Positions 1 to 6,825 of a stretch of DNA of 11,198 bases are shown one piece after another. The notes beneath the pieces were generated by a model. It made no database searches, was not told the DNA's origin, and saw only the letters and a list, made by a program, of their open reading frames with translations. The stretch comes from Paratractidigestivibacter sp963640745 (GTDB lineage: Bacteria > Actinomycetota > Coriobacteriia > Coriobacteriales > Atopobiaceae): NCBI GenBank assembly GCA_963640745.1, contig CAVIBB010000068.1, forward strand, positions 1 to 11,198. The letters are read 5' to 3'. Every line of letters begins with the position of its first letter. Position 1 is the first letter of the stretch. Made by a program: the position numbers and the translations under genes.

Positions 1-399
1 GCCGAGGGCCTCGCTTGGGGTTCCTAAAGCCTCAAGCACGAAGTCGGCGAAAGGCAGGCCGCCCAAGCCTATGACGAGGCCCACCGCCGTGAACAGGGCA
101 ACTGAGGTCCAAATGACGGACGCAGCCTCGGGCTTCGAGCCCTCCCCGTATCGTCTTGCGGCGAGAACTCCGGCGCCGATCCCGCAGCCGATGGCGGCAT
201 ACACGAGCACGTTGCAGAGCGAGAACGACGCGCCGATGGCGGCGACCGCTTCCTCTCCGAGGAAATTGCCCGCGACGATGGAATCGACCATGTTGTAGAG
301 CTGCTCGAGGAGGCTCGAAAGCGCGATGGGGACGGCGAGGCCGGTGATGGCTGCGAGCGGGGTTGCCGTCAGGAGCTTATCGTCACATGCTTGGGCCAT
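1..399 (-). CDS. MATE-family multidrug/Na+ antiporter, N-terminal part (partial)
   Basis: This frame on the minus strand starts at ATG (397-399) and stays open for 133 codons to the left edge, so the C-terminal two thirds or more are outside the window. The start reads MAQACDDKLLTATPLAAITG, followed by a helix containing the MATE-type stretch VPIALSSLLEQLYNMVDSIV (about residues 23-42) and then AGNFLGEEAVAAIGASFSL. Later hydrophobic helices lie around residues 68-82 and 98-117. The pattern 'P..l..l...lYn.vD.i.vg..lG..alAa.g...' is typical of MATE (MatE) transporters, which export drugs or metabolites using Na+ or H+ gradients. Family ~440-460 aa. A weak purine run (GAGAAG) precedes the ATG. 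It is divergent from the lipoprotein gene. The substrate cannot be told from this piece. Confidence 0.85.
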   Translation of the reverse strand, partial: MAQACDDKLLTATPLAAITGLAVPIALSSLLEQLYNMVDSIVAGNFLGEEAVAAIGASFSLCNVLVYAAIGCGIGAGVLAARRYGEGSKPEAASVIWTSVALFTAVGLVIGLGGLPFADFVLEALGTPSEALG

Positions 400-620
400 T
401 GAGCTTCTCGATTCTGTATGGGGTTCAGCTCTACAAGCCTAGCATCCTTAAAGTCGGCAGGCGACACGAGTCGTTTTTGCGGTAAGTCTTTGGTCCGACC
501 ATAACTTGCTGCAACAATTGCAATAAGCGTTAGGGCTCAATTCGGCCGGGGCATTTCGGGTGCTCAATTGTTGTCCGGTGCGTGGGTTACCTTGGAAAGA
601 AAATACGTTGGGAGGTAGTC
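400..620. other. Divergent intergenic region with an AT-rich inverted repeat
   Basis: This 221-bp gap lies between the divergent MATE and lipoprotein genes and must carry both promoters. The centre (about 500-530) is AT-richer than its surroundings and contains the short perfect inverted repeat TGCAA-caa-TTGCA at 510-522, a possible operator. A weak plus-strand promoter (TTGGTC at 490-495, 17-bp spacer, AACAAT at 513-518) can be drawn but matches the consensus poorly. No ORF with a ribosome binding site or RNA gene is seen here. Confidence 0.3.
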
Positions 621-1274
621 ATGAAGGTCGATTTCATAGTGCTTTCGCTCGGGCTTGCCGCGTCGATTTCGCTAGGCGGGTGTGCCCGTCCCGTCTCCGC
701 GTCAAAGAGTTCTGCCCCTTCTTCGTCGACCGAGTCGTCTTCGGTCGATTCAGATGGTTCCGTTTCTGCATCGGTCACTTCGGTGGATTCCGACGGTCAT
801 ACTGAAGCGACTTCGGGTGAACAAACCGGGGAAGATATGCTCGACGTGAGCGACAAGCTCCCGTACAAGGGAATGCCGGCCGCCTATATAAATCAGACTT
901 GGCTCGGCCCTGCGGATGAGATTGGGGAGCGCGTCTCCGGCGGAAAGCTCGATGGAGCCACGCCGTATTACTGGCGCGCGCGAAACGGTACCGGCGACCT
1001 CGTGTTTATTGCTCATGTAAATAATGATGAGGTTGTCGACGTGTCCAAGATGAATACGGGCAAGAACTATTGGGGCGACGGATCCAGCCGTTTCGGGAGT
1101 GGGCTTCCTGACCTCGAGGCGTCCGGCGAGAGCGTGGACAAAAAGTCGTCCCAGCCGTCGGAAAAGCCCGATCCGGACGGCTGGGACGATGCTGAGGATT
1201 ACGCCGACGCGAATTCCGGCAGTTTCCGAAGCTGGGACGAGGCCTATGACTATTGGCTCGAGGAAATGACTTAG
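621..1274 (+). CDS. Secreted lipoprotein of unknown function
   Basis: A 217-aa protein. The start at ATG 621 is chosen because GGGAGGTAG (610-618) sits just upstream and because it gives a clean signal sequence; an in-frame start 39 nt earlier would put 13 charged residues in front of it. The signal peptide (MKVDFIVLSLGLAASISLGG) ends in the lipobox L-G-G-C with Cys21 as the predicted lipidation site. A Ser/Thr/Asp-rich flexible linker follows (about 24-75). A folded core of about 80 residues (about 80-160) opens with PYKGMPAAYI and contains T-W-L-G and Y-Y-W-R-A-R. The C-terminal tail is acidic and rich in Asp, Glu, Trp and Tyr (D-G-W-D-D-A-E-D-Y). I recall similar 'Y.GM....I..T.LG' cores in other uncharacterised Gram-positive lipoproteins, but can assign no function. 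Codon use is less GC-biased than in the folate operon. It is probably anchored on the outer face of the membrane. Confidence 0.8.
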   Translation: MKVDFIVLSLGLAASISLGGCARPVSASKSSAPSSSTESSSVDSDGSVSASVTSVDSDGHTEATSGEQTGEDMLDVSDKLPYKGMPAAYINQTWLGPADEIGERVSGGKLDGATPYYWRARNGTGDLVFIAHVNNDEVVDVSKMNTGKNYWGDGSSRFGSGLPDLEASGESVDKKSSQPSEKPDPDGWDDAEDYADANSGSFRSWDEAYDYWLEEMT

Positions 1275-1328
1275 GTTTCTGGCACGTAATCGCGCGGGGC
1301 GATCCCGGAGTTTTCGACGGTCCCTTCG
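1275..1328. other. Convergent intergenic spacer without a strong terminator
   Basis: This 54-bp gap lies between the stop codons of the lipoprotein gene and tcdA. Only a short GGG-CGAT-CCC hairpin (about 1298-1312) followed by GGAGTTTTC is visible, too weak to call as an intrinsic terminator for either strand. Termination here may depend on Rho or on read-through with antisense overlap. Confidence 0.3.
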
Positions 1329-2093
1329 TCAGCTCCACCCGAGGAGATCGCGGATGACGCGGCTGGCTATGGTCTGCCCCATGATGGGCGGGATGTAGCT
1401 CATGGTCCCCAAAAGCGAGCCGGACTCGAGCCACTGCTCGTCGGAGATGGCCTCCATCTTCACGGGCTGCTCGTCAGAGTAAAGAACCTGCAGGTCATGG
1501 ATGTCGCGGCGCCTGCACTCCTTGCGCATGATGCGCGCGAGCGGGCAGTTGACGGTGTCCTCTATGCGCGCGAACTTGAAGCGGGTCGGGTCGAGCTTAT
1601 TGCCGCCGCCCATCGCGGAGATCTCGCGCAGCCCCTCTTGCTGACACCACTCCGCGAGGCGAAGTTTCTGGGCGACGGTGTCGATGGCGTCGACGACGTA
1701 ATCGGGGCGGGGGAGTGCCCCGAGCTGCTCGGCTATGCGGTCTTTCTCGAGGAACGCGTGGACGGCGGTGACCTCGGCTTCGGGGTTGATGTCCTTGATC
1801 ATCGCGGTCATGACCTCGGCCTTTACCTGCCCGATGGTGCTCGTGAAGGCGATGGCCTGGCGGTTCACGTTCGAGGGCGCCACGACGTCTCGGTCGAGGA
1901 GCACGAAGTGGCCGACTCCGCCGCGGGCGAGCGCCTCCGCGCAGTTCGAGCCGACGCCGCCGAGCCCGATAACCATCACGGTGGCCTCATCGAGGCGCCT
2001 GAGCCCCTCGTCGCCCAGGATAAGCCTCAGTCGGTCTTTGGTGGTCTCGGGGGTTTGGTTCTCGCTCACGTTCCCTCTTTTCGTACTTGTCAT
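1329..2093 (-). CDS. tcdA: tRNA threonylcarbamoyladenosine dehydratase (TcdA/YgdL family)
   Basis: An E1-like ATP-dependent enzyme expected to cyclise tRNA N6-threonylcarbamoyladenosine at A37 to the ct6A form. The 254-aa product has the nucleotide-binding glycine motif GLGGVGSN (43-50), the acidic pair in LLDRDVV (D67, D69), NVNRQ with the ATP-contacting Arg (75-79), DAIDT, and the YgdL-specific block MGGGNKLDPTRF. It lacks ThiS/MoaD partner-type extensions, and no sulfur-carrier gene is adjacent, which argues against ThiF or MoeB. Start choice is uncertain: ATG at 2093 has no visible Shine-Dalgarno. An in-frame GTG at 2067-2069 follows AAAGAGGG by only a few bases and would remove 8 residues ahead of the conserved region. 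The gene is convergent with the lipoprotein gene and divergent from fhs. Family identity is secure; the exact tRNA reaction is inferred. Confidence 0.88.
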   Translation of the reverse strand: MTSTKRGNVSENQTPETTKDRLRLILGDEGLRRLDEATVMVIGLGGVGSNCAEALARGGVGHFVLLDRDVVAPSNVNRQAIAFTSTIGQVKAEVMTAMIKDINPEAEVTAVHAFLEKDRIAEQLGALPRPDYVVDAIDTVAQKLRLAEWCQQEGLREISAMGGGNKLDPTRFKFARIEDTVNCPLARIMRKECRRRDIHDLQVLYSDEQPVKMEAISDEQWLESGSLLGTMSYIPPIMGQTIASRVIRDLLGWS

Positions 2094-2134
2094 ATTGCCG
2101 CAGAAGATGGTACACGACCGAAACCTTCCTACCG

Positions 2135-2140
2135 TATAGT
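2135..2140 (+). promoter_or_regulatory. Candidate -10 box for the fhs folate/C1 operon
   Basis: The hexamer TATAGT (five of six to TATAAT) lies 34 bp before the fhs start, with a plausible transcription start near 2147 and a leader of about 27 nt ending in the strong site GAGGAGGG (2163-2170). The -35 region at 17-18 bp upstream (around 2111-2117, TACACGA) matches the consensus poorly, so an activator or a non-housekeeping sigma contact is possible. It sits in the 80-bp divergent gap shared with tcdA. No riboswitch such as a THF element fits in so short a leader. Confidence 0.35.
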
Positions 2141-2173
2141 TATGCGTTACCTGTTTCGAATCGAGGAGGGCAC

Positions 2174-3847
2174 ATGTCCGAGTACAAGTCCGATATCCAG
2201 ATCGCCCAGGAAGCCCAGATGCTCCCCATTTCCGAGGTCGCCGCCAAGGTGGGCCTTGCTGAGGACGCGCTCGAGCACTACGGCCGCGTTAAGGCCAAGG
2301 TCGACATCCACTCCCTTGCCGATAAGCCCGCGTCCGGCAAGCTCGTCCTCGTAACGGCCATCAACCCGACGCCCGCCGGCGAGGGCAAGACCACGACATC
2401 GGTCGGCCTCGCCGACGCCATGAACGCCATGGGCAAGCCGACCATGCTCTGCCTTCGCGAGCCTTCCCTCGGCCCCGTTTTCGGCATCAAGGGCGGAGCC
2501 GCCGGCGGCGGGTACGCCCAGGTCGTGCCCATGGAGGACATCAACCTGCACTTCACCGGCGACTTCCACGCCATCGGCGCGGCCAACAACCTCTGCGCCG
2601 CCATGCTCGACAACCACATCAAGCAGGGCAATGCCCTGGGCATCGACCCGCGGCGCATCGTGTGGAAGCGCGTCGTGGATATGAACGACCGCCAGCTCAG
2701 ACAGGTCGTCGACGGTCTCGGCGGCATCGCCAACGGCATGCCCCGCGAGGACGGCTTCGACATCACCGTGGCCTCCGAGGTCATGGCGGCCTTCTGCATG
2801 GCGAGCGACCTCATGGACCTCCGTGAGCGCCTGGGCCGCATGGTCGTGGCCTACACCTACGACCGCGAGCCCGTGACCGTGGCCGACATCAAGGCCCAGG
2901 GCGCGATGGCCGCGCTTCTTAAGGACGCCATCAAGCCGAACCTGGTCCAGACCCTCGAGGGCAATCCTGCGCTCGTGCACGGCGGCCCCTTCGCCAACAT
3001 CGCCCACGGCTGCAACTCCGTCGAGGCCACGCTCACCGGCATGAAGCTTGCCGACTATACCGTGACCGAGGCGGGCTTCGGCGCGGACCTGGGCGCCGAG
3101 AAGTTCCTCGACATCGTGTGCCGCGCGACGGGCGTCGAGCCCTCCGCCGTCGTCCTCGTGGCGACGGTCCGCGCGCTCAAGTACAACGGCGGGGTCGCCA
3201 AGGACGCCCTTACCGAGGAGAACCTCGAGGCGCTTGAGGCCGGCCTGCCGAACCTCCTGCGCCACGTCGCCAACATCAAGGACGTGTGGGGGCTGCCCGT
3301 GGTCGTGGCCATCAACGCTTTCCCTACCGACACGGCCGCCGAGCTCGCTCTCGTTGAAGAGAAGTGCCATGAGCTCGGCGTCAACGTCGCGCTTTCCGAG
3401 GTTTGGGCAAAGGGCGGCGAGGGCGGCCGCGCGCTCGCCGAGGAGGTCGTGCGCCTCTGCGAGCAGCCTCACGAGTTCACTTACGCCTACGAGCTCGATC
3501 AGCCGCTCAAGGCAAAGATCGAGGCCATCGCGAAGAGGGTCTACCGCGCCGACGGCGTCGACTTCGAGCCCAAGGCCGCCCGCATGCTCAAGCAGCTCGA
3601 GGAGCAGGGCTTCGGCGAGCTTCCCATCTGCATGGCTAAGACCCAGTACAGCTTCACCGACGACCCCAAGCGCCTGGGCGCCCCCGAGGGCTTCCGCATC
3701 ACGGTGCGCGACGTCCGCGTGTCCGCGGGCGCCGGTTTCGTCGTTGCCCTTACCGGCTCGATCATGACGATGCCCGGCCTGCCCAAGGTCCCTGCCGCCG
3801 AGAAGATCGACGTGACCGCCGACGGCCGCATCACCGGTCTGTTTTAA
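2174..3847 (+). CDS. fhs: Formate-tetrahydrofolate ligase (10-formyl-THF synthetase)
   Basis: Joins formate to tetrahydrofolate using ATP, giving 10-formyl-THF in the cytoplasm, the entry of formate carbon into purine, thymidylate and methionine synthesis or, in reverse, ATP recovery from formyl-THF. The product is 557 aa, the normal full length. The start at ATG 2174 follows GAGGAGGG by 3 nt; the longer frame upstream lacks coding character. Visible motifs are the P-loop TPAGEGKT (66-73), EPSLGPVFGIKGGAAGGGYA (96-115) and the VVPMEDINLHFTGDFHAI block (117-134), all hallmarks of monofunctional Fhs. It is the first gene of the operon and is followed by fchA after 46 nt. Codon use is strongly biased to G/C-ending codons, suggesting good expression. 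Confidence 0.97.
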   Translation: MSEYKSDIQIAQEAQMLPISEVAAKVGLAEDALEHYGRVKAKVDIHSLADKPASGKLVLVTAINPTPAGEGKTTTSVGLADAMNAMGKPTMLCLREPSLGPVFGIKGGAAGGGYAQVVPMEDINLHFTGDFHAIGAANNLCAAMLDNHIKQGNALGIDPRRIVWKRVVDMNDRQLRQVVDGLGGIANGMPREDGFDITVASEVMAAFCMASDLMDLRERLGRMVVAYTYDREPVTVADIKAQGAMAALLKDAIKPNLVQTLEGNPALVHGGPFANIAHGCNSVEATLTGMKLADYTVTEAGFGADLGAEKFLDIVCRATGVEPSAVVLVATVRALKYNGGVAKDALTEENLEALEAGLPNLLRHVANIKDVWGLPVVVAINAFPTDTAAELALVEEKCHELGVNVALSEVWAKGGEGGRALAEEVVRLCEQPHEFTYAYELDQPLKAKIEAIAKRVYRADGVDFEPKAARMLKQLEEQGFGELPICMAKTQYSFTDDPKRLGAPEGFRITVRDVRVSAGAGFVVALTGSIMTMPGLPKVPAAEKIDVTADGRITGLF

Positions 3848-3850
3848 ATG

Positions 3851-3875
3851 AGGCCAAGGGGCGCCCCCTTTGCCT
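3851..3875 (+). other. Intra-operon hairpin between fhs and fchA
   Basis: Four nucleotides after the fhs stop codon the sequence forms an 11-bp stem with one C/T mismatch (AGGCcAAGGGG, loop cgc, CCCCTTtGCCT). It is not followed by a T-run, so it is not a classical intrinsic terminator. It ends just before the fchA ribosome binding site (AAGGAG at 3879-3884). Likely roles, by inference, are protection of the fhs mRNA 3' end, a processing site, or tuning of the fhs-to-fchA expression ratio. Confidence 0.55.
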
Positions 3876-3893
3876 CACAAGGAGTTTGATCAA

Positions 3894-4517
3894 ATGAATT
3901 TAACTACCCTGAGCTGCGGCGCATTTACCGAGAAGCTTTTTGCCAAGGAACCCGTGCCGGGCGGCGGCGGGGCGGCTGCCCTCGTGGGCGCGCTCGCCGC
4001 CTCTCTGGCCGGCATGGTGGGCAACTACACTTCCGGCAAGAAGATCTACGCCGCCTACGAGGCCGATACGCAGAAGGCGCTCGCCGCGGCGGAAAAGACC
4101 CGCCTGGCGCTTCTCACCCTCGTCGACGAGGACGCCGCGGCGTTCGAGCCCCTGAGCCGTGCCTACGGGATCCCCAAGGAGGACGAGGGGCGCGGCGAGG
4201 CGCTCGAGCAGGCGACCCGCGCGGCGCTTCTTCCCCCGCTCAAGATGGCGCGGGAGATAGCCGCCCTCGCCGACACGCTCGAGTTCCTCGGCAAGAAGGG
4301 CTCCAAGATGCTCCGCTCCGACGTCGGCTGCGGGGCGTTTCTTGCCGCCGCGGCGCTGCGGTGCGCGGCCCTGAACGTCTCGGTGAACACCCGCTCGCTC
4401 AAGGACCGCGCCTACGCGGCCGAGGTGGACGCCGAGGTCGCCGGCCTTCTCTCTACGGCGACGAGCCTCGACGCACTCGGGGCCGAGGTTGCTGCCTACT
4501 ACGCAAAGGAGTCCTGA
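3894..4517 (+). CDS. fchA: Methenyltetrahydrofolate cyclohydrolase / cyclodeaminase family (FchA)
   Basis: A 207-aa member of the FTCD C-terminal (cyclodeaminase/cyclohydrolase) family. Start ATG 3894 follows AAGGAG with 9-nt spacing; an upstream in-frame TTG at 3870 overlaps the preceding hairpin and is unlikely. Key motifs are the folate-binding loop PVPGGGGAAALVGALAASLA (20-39), TSGKKIY (46-52) and SDVGCGAFLA (142-151), on an all-helical background. In the family the reaction is either removal of ammonia from formimino-THF or interconversion of 10-formyl-THF and 5,10-methenyl-THF. With fhs before it and folD after it, and no hutI, hutH or formiminotransferase gene nearby, the cyclohydrolase role is favoured. 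It ends 1 nt before the folD start codon, indicating coupled translation. Its role looks essential because the adjacent FolD lacks the cyclohydrolase residues. Confidence 0.9.
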   Translation: MNLTTLSCGAFTEKLFAKEPVPGGGGAAALVGALAASLAGMVGNYTSGKKIYAAYEADTQKALAAAEKTRLALLTLVDEDAAAFEPLSRAYGIPKEDEGRGEALEQATRAALLPPLKMAREIAALADTLEFLGKKGSKMLRSDVGCGAFLAAAALRCAALNVSVNTRSLKDRAYAAEVDAEVAGLLSTATSLDALGAEVAAYYAKES

Positions 4518-4518
4518 C

Positions 4519-5376
4519 GTGGCTGAACTGATGCTCGGCCTTCCCGTGGCGAAGGCCATAAACGAGCGGCTTTTGTCGCGCATCGATTCCCTTAAGGTCG
4601 CGGGCGTCTCGCCGAAGCTCGCTATTGTCCGCGTCGGGGCGCGCGAGGACGACCTTTCCTACGAGCGCGGCGCGCTTAAGCGATGCGAGACCCTCGGCAT
4701 CGAAGCCGAGGTCATCGAGGTGGCGGAGGCCGATGCCACGACCGAGTCGCTCGTCGCGACGCTCGAGGGCCTGAACGTACGCCCCGATGTTCACGGCGTC
4801 CTGATGTTCCGGCCGCTGCCCGCGGACATCGACGAGGCCGCTGTCTGCGCGGCCCTCGCCCCTCAGAAGGACCTCGACTGCATGACGCCGACGTCGCTTC
4901 TCACCACGCTCTCCGGTCGCGGCGCCGGCTTCGCGCCCTGCACGGCCGAGGCCGTGATCGAGCTCCTCGATTTCTATGGCGTCGAGCTCGACGGCGCGAA
5001 CGTTACCGTCGTCGGCCGCTCGCTCGTCATCGGCAAGCCCGTCTCCATGATGCTGCAGGCCAGGAACGCGACCGTCACTATGTGCCATACCCACACGCGC
5101 GATCTCGCTGGCTGCTGCCGCGCCGCTGACGTCGTCGTCGCGGCGGCGGGGCATGCGCGCACGGTCGGCGCCGAGGCGCTCCGCGAGGGCCAGGTCGTCG
5201 TCGACGTCGGCATCAACTGGGACGCAGAGGCCGGCAAGCTCGTCGGTGACGTCGACTTCCAGTCCGCCGAGCCCAAGGTCTCGGCCATCACCCCGGTGCC
5301 GCGCGGCGTCGGGTCCGTTACCACAGCGGTTCTCGCCAAGCATCTGGTCGAGGCCGCGGAAAGGAGCCTCGCGTGA
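4519..5376 (+). CDS. folD: Methylenetetrahydrofolate dehydrogenase, FolD family, probably lacking cyclohydrolase activity
   Basis: A 285-aa FolD-family protein expected to interconvert methenyl-THF and methylene-THF using NAD(P). GTG 4519 is chosen because AAAGGAG (4505-4511) lies 7 nt upstream; ATG 4531 is an alternative. The dinucleotide-binding part is intact: VVGRSLVIGKP (164-174) and DVGINW. In the folate pocket, aligned by eye to E. coli FolD, Tyr50 is kept (Tyr48) and Asp121 is kept (Asp120, in KDLDC). The catalytic Lys54 is replaced by Ala52 (YERGAL), and Gln98 of the QLPLP motif by Phe97 (MFRPLP). Lys and Gln at these sites are needed for the cyclohydrolase half-reaction in bifunctional enzymes, and the monofunctional yeast NAD-dependent enzyme also departs at both. 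The late motif reads TPVPRGVGSVT instead of TPVPGGVGPMT. It follows fchA by 1 nt and overlaps the channel gene by 4 nt. Cofactor preference cannot be told from the sequence. Confidence 0.9.
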   Translation: MAELMLGLPVAKAINERLLSRIDSLKVAGVSPKLAIVRVGAREDDLSYERGALKRCETLGIEAEVIEVAEADATTESLVATLEGLNVRPDVHGVLMFRPLPADIDEAAVCAALAPQKDLDCMTPTSLLTTLSGRGAGFAPCTAEAVIELLDFYGVELDGANVTVVGRSLVIGKPVSMMLQARNATVTMCHTHTRDLAGCCRAADVVVAAAGHARTVGAEALREGQVVVDVGINWDAEAGKLVGDVDFQSAEPKVSAITPVPRGVGSVTTAVLAKHLVEAAERSLA

Positions 5377-6200
5377 AACTGAGCGAGAAGCCCTCTTCTT
5401 CCTACAGCGGGGCGATGACGCCCGCATCGATCGAGCTCAAGGCCGAGCGCGTCGCCGCGACCAAGGCCGCGACCGAGCCCGTGCCCGCCTTCGCCCTCTC
5501 CGTGCTCGCCGGCCTGTTCGTCGCCATGGGCGCCACCTTCATGCTCGTGGTCAAGTGCGATTCGTCGCTGCCCTTCGCCGCGACGCAGCTGCTCGGCGGG
5601 TTCTCTTTCACGCTCGGTCTTTTCCTTATCCTGGCGGCCGGCGCGGAGCTCTTCACGGGCAACTGCCTCATGGTTATGGGCCCGCTCTCGGGCCGCTTCG
5701 GCTGGGCGGGGCTGCTCAAGAGCTGGCTCGTCGTCATTGTCGGCAACCTTGTCGGAAGCGTGCTCGCGGCAGCGCTGCTCGTCGGGGCCAACGCCGGCTC
5801 GGCCAACGGCGGCGCCTTCGCCGAGGCCGCCATCGCGGTCGCCTCGGCAAAGACGACGTTGCCCTGGGCCACGGTCTTTTTCCGCGGCATCCTGTGCAAC
5901 GTGCTCGTCTGCCTCGCCGTTTGGTGCGGCCATGCCTCCACGAACGTGACCGACAAGTTCTTCGCGGCGCTTCTTCCCGTCATGGCCTTCATGGGCGCCG
6001 GGTTCGAGCACTGCGTCGCCAACATGTTTTTCCTTCCCTATGCGCTTATGCTCCAGGCCACGGGCGTGGCGGGCTCCGTCACGCTTGCCGGCTGCGCCGT
6101 GAACCTCTCGGCCGCCATCCTCGGAAACGCCGTGGGCGGGGCCGCCTTGGGAGCCGTCTACTGGTTCGTCTACGGGCGCGGCCGCAAGGAAGGGGAGTAG
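5373..6200 (+). CDS. Formate/nitrite transporter (FNT/FocA-type channel)
   Basis: A 275-aa integral membrane protein of the FNT family, which form pentameric channels for formate, nitrite or hydrosulfide. It starts with GTG 5373 inside the folD stop (GTGA, 4-nt overlap) behind AAAGGAG (5360-5366), so translation is probably coupled; ATG 5415 is a possible shorter start. Six hydrophobic segments are visible. Family landmarks are GAELFTGN (90-97) on the broken second helix and GFEHCVANMFFLP (210-222), where His213 corresponds to the conserved FocA pore histidine (His209 in E. coli). Its place between folD and folE, in an operon begun by formate-THF ligase, makes formate the likely substrate, imported for Fhs or exported when fermentation produces excess. 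Nitrite or hydrosulfide transport is less likely from context but not excluded. Confidence 0.92.
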   Translation: MKLSEKPSSSYSGAMTPASIELKAERVAATKAATEPVPAFALSVLAGLFVAMGATFMLVVKCDSSLPFAATQLLGGFSFTLGLFLILAAGAELFTGNCLMVMGPLSGRFGWAGLLKSWLVVIVGNLVGSVLAAALLVGANAGSANGGAFAEAAIAVASAKTTLPWATVFFRGILCNVLVCLAVWCGHASTNVTDKFFAALLPVMAFMGAGFEHCVANMFFLPYALMLQATGVAGSVTLAGCAVNLSAAILGNAVGGAALGAVYWFVYGRGRKEGE

Positions 6201-6204
6201 CCAC

Positions 6205-6807
6205 ATGTCCGCAGAGAACAACGTGAACGATTCCGGATACCGCCCCATCGACAAGCCTCGCATCGAGGCCGCTGTCCGGGAGTTCCTCATCGGCATCGGC
6301 GAGGACCCTGACCGCGAGGGGCTTCTCGGCACGCCCGACCGCGTCGCCCGTGCCTGCGAGGAGATTTTCGGCGGCATGCAGGAAGACCCCGGCGCCCACC
6401 TGCGCAAGCAGTTCCACGAGCCGGGCAACGAGGAAATGGTCGTCGTGCGCGACATCCCGTTCTCGAGCATGTGCGAGCACCACCTGCTTCCGTTCGTCGG
6501 CAAGGCGCACGTCTGCTATATCCCGCGCGACGGCCACGTGACCGGCCTCTCCAAGATCGGCCGCTGCGTCAACGGCTATGCCCACCGGCCGCAACTCCAG
6601 GAGCGCCTGACCGGCCAGATCGCCGACGCGCTGGTCCGCGAGCTCAACCCGCTCGGCGTTCTCGTGGTGCTCGAGGCGGAGCATACCTGCATGACGATGC
6701 GTGGGGTCCGCTCGGCGGGGGCCGTCACGGCCACCTCCGCCGTCCGCGGCGTCCTGCGCGAGATCAAGACCAGGCAAGAAGCCATGCGCCTCTTGCTCGG
6801 CGACTAG
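6205..6807 (+). CDS. folE: GTP cyclohydrolase I
   Basis: A cytoplasmic enzyme making 7,8-dihydroneopterin triphosphate from GTP, the first step of folate (and queuosine-type pterin) synthesis. The 200-aa length is normal for type I. ATG 6205 follows GGGGAG by 7 nt and lies 4 nt after the channel stop codon. The zinc ligands are all present: Cys90 and His93 in SSMCEHHLLPF, and Cys162 in HTCMTMRGVR. Other signatures are GLLGTPDRVARA (39-50), GLSKIGRCVNGYAHRPQLQERLT (114-136, family 'RPQvQERLT' core) and the C-terminal FL/RREL-type helix replaced by EAMRLLLGD. It belongs to the zinc-dependent FolE type, not to FolE2/QueF. The operon position links new pterin supply to the formate branch. Confidence 0.96.
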   Translation: MSAENNVNDSGYRPIDKPRIEAAVREFLIGIGEDPDREGLLGTPDRVARACEEIFGGMQEDPGAHLRKQFHEPGNEEMVVVRDIPFSSMCEHHLLPFVGKAHVCYIPRDGHVTGLSKIGRCVNGYAHRPQLQERLTGQIADALVRELNPLGVLVVLEAEHTCMTMRGVRSAGAVTATSAVRGVLREIKTRQEAMRLLLGD

Positions 6808-6825
6808 GCGTTTACCGGGAGAGCC

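Noticed and set aside
582..620. Upstream in-frame start for the lipoprotein
   Set aside because: It lacks a Shine-Dalgarno and would place basic residues and WEVV ahead of a well-formed lipoprotein signal peptide beginning at 621.
1497..2354. Plus-strand frame opposite tcdA running into fhs
   Set aside because: It is antisense to the conserved E1-like motifs of tcdA and ends out of frame inside fhs.
2147..3472. Minus-strand open frame (441 codons) opposite fhs
   Set aside because: Low-complexity His/Gly/Asp/Val-rich shadow of fhs codons; no ribosome binding site and no motif.
4489..4518. TTG start of folD inside fchA
   Set aside because: It would read through the fchA end without a ribosome binding site; GTG 4519 has AAAGGAG at ideal spacing.
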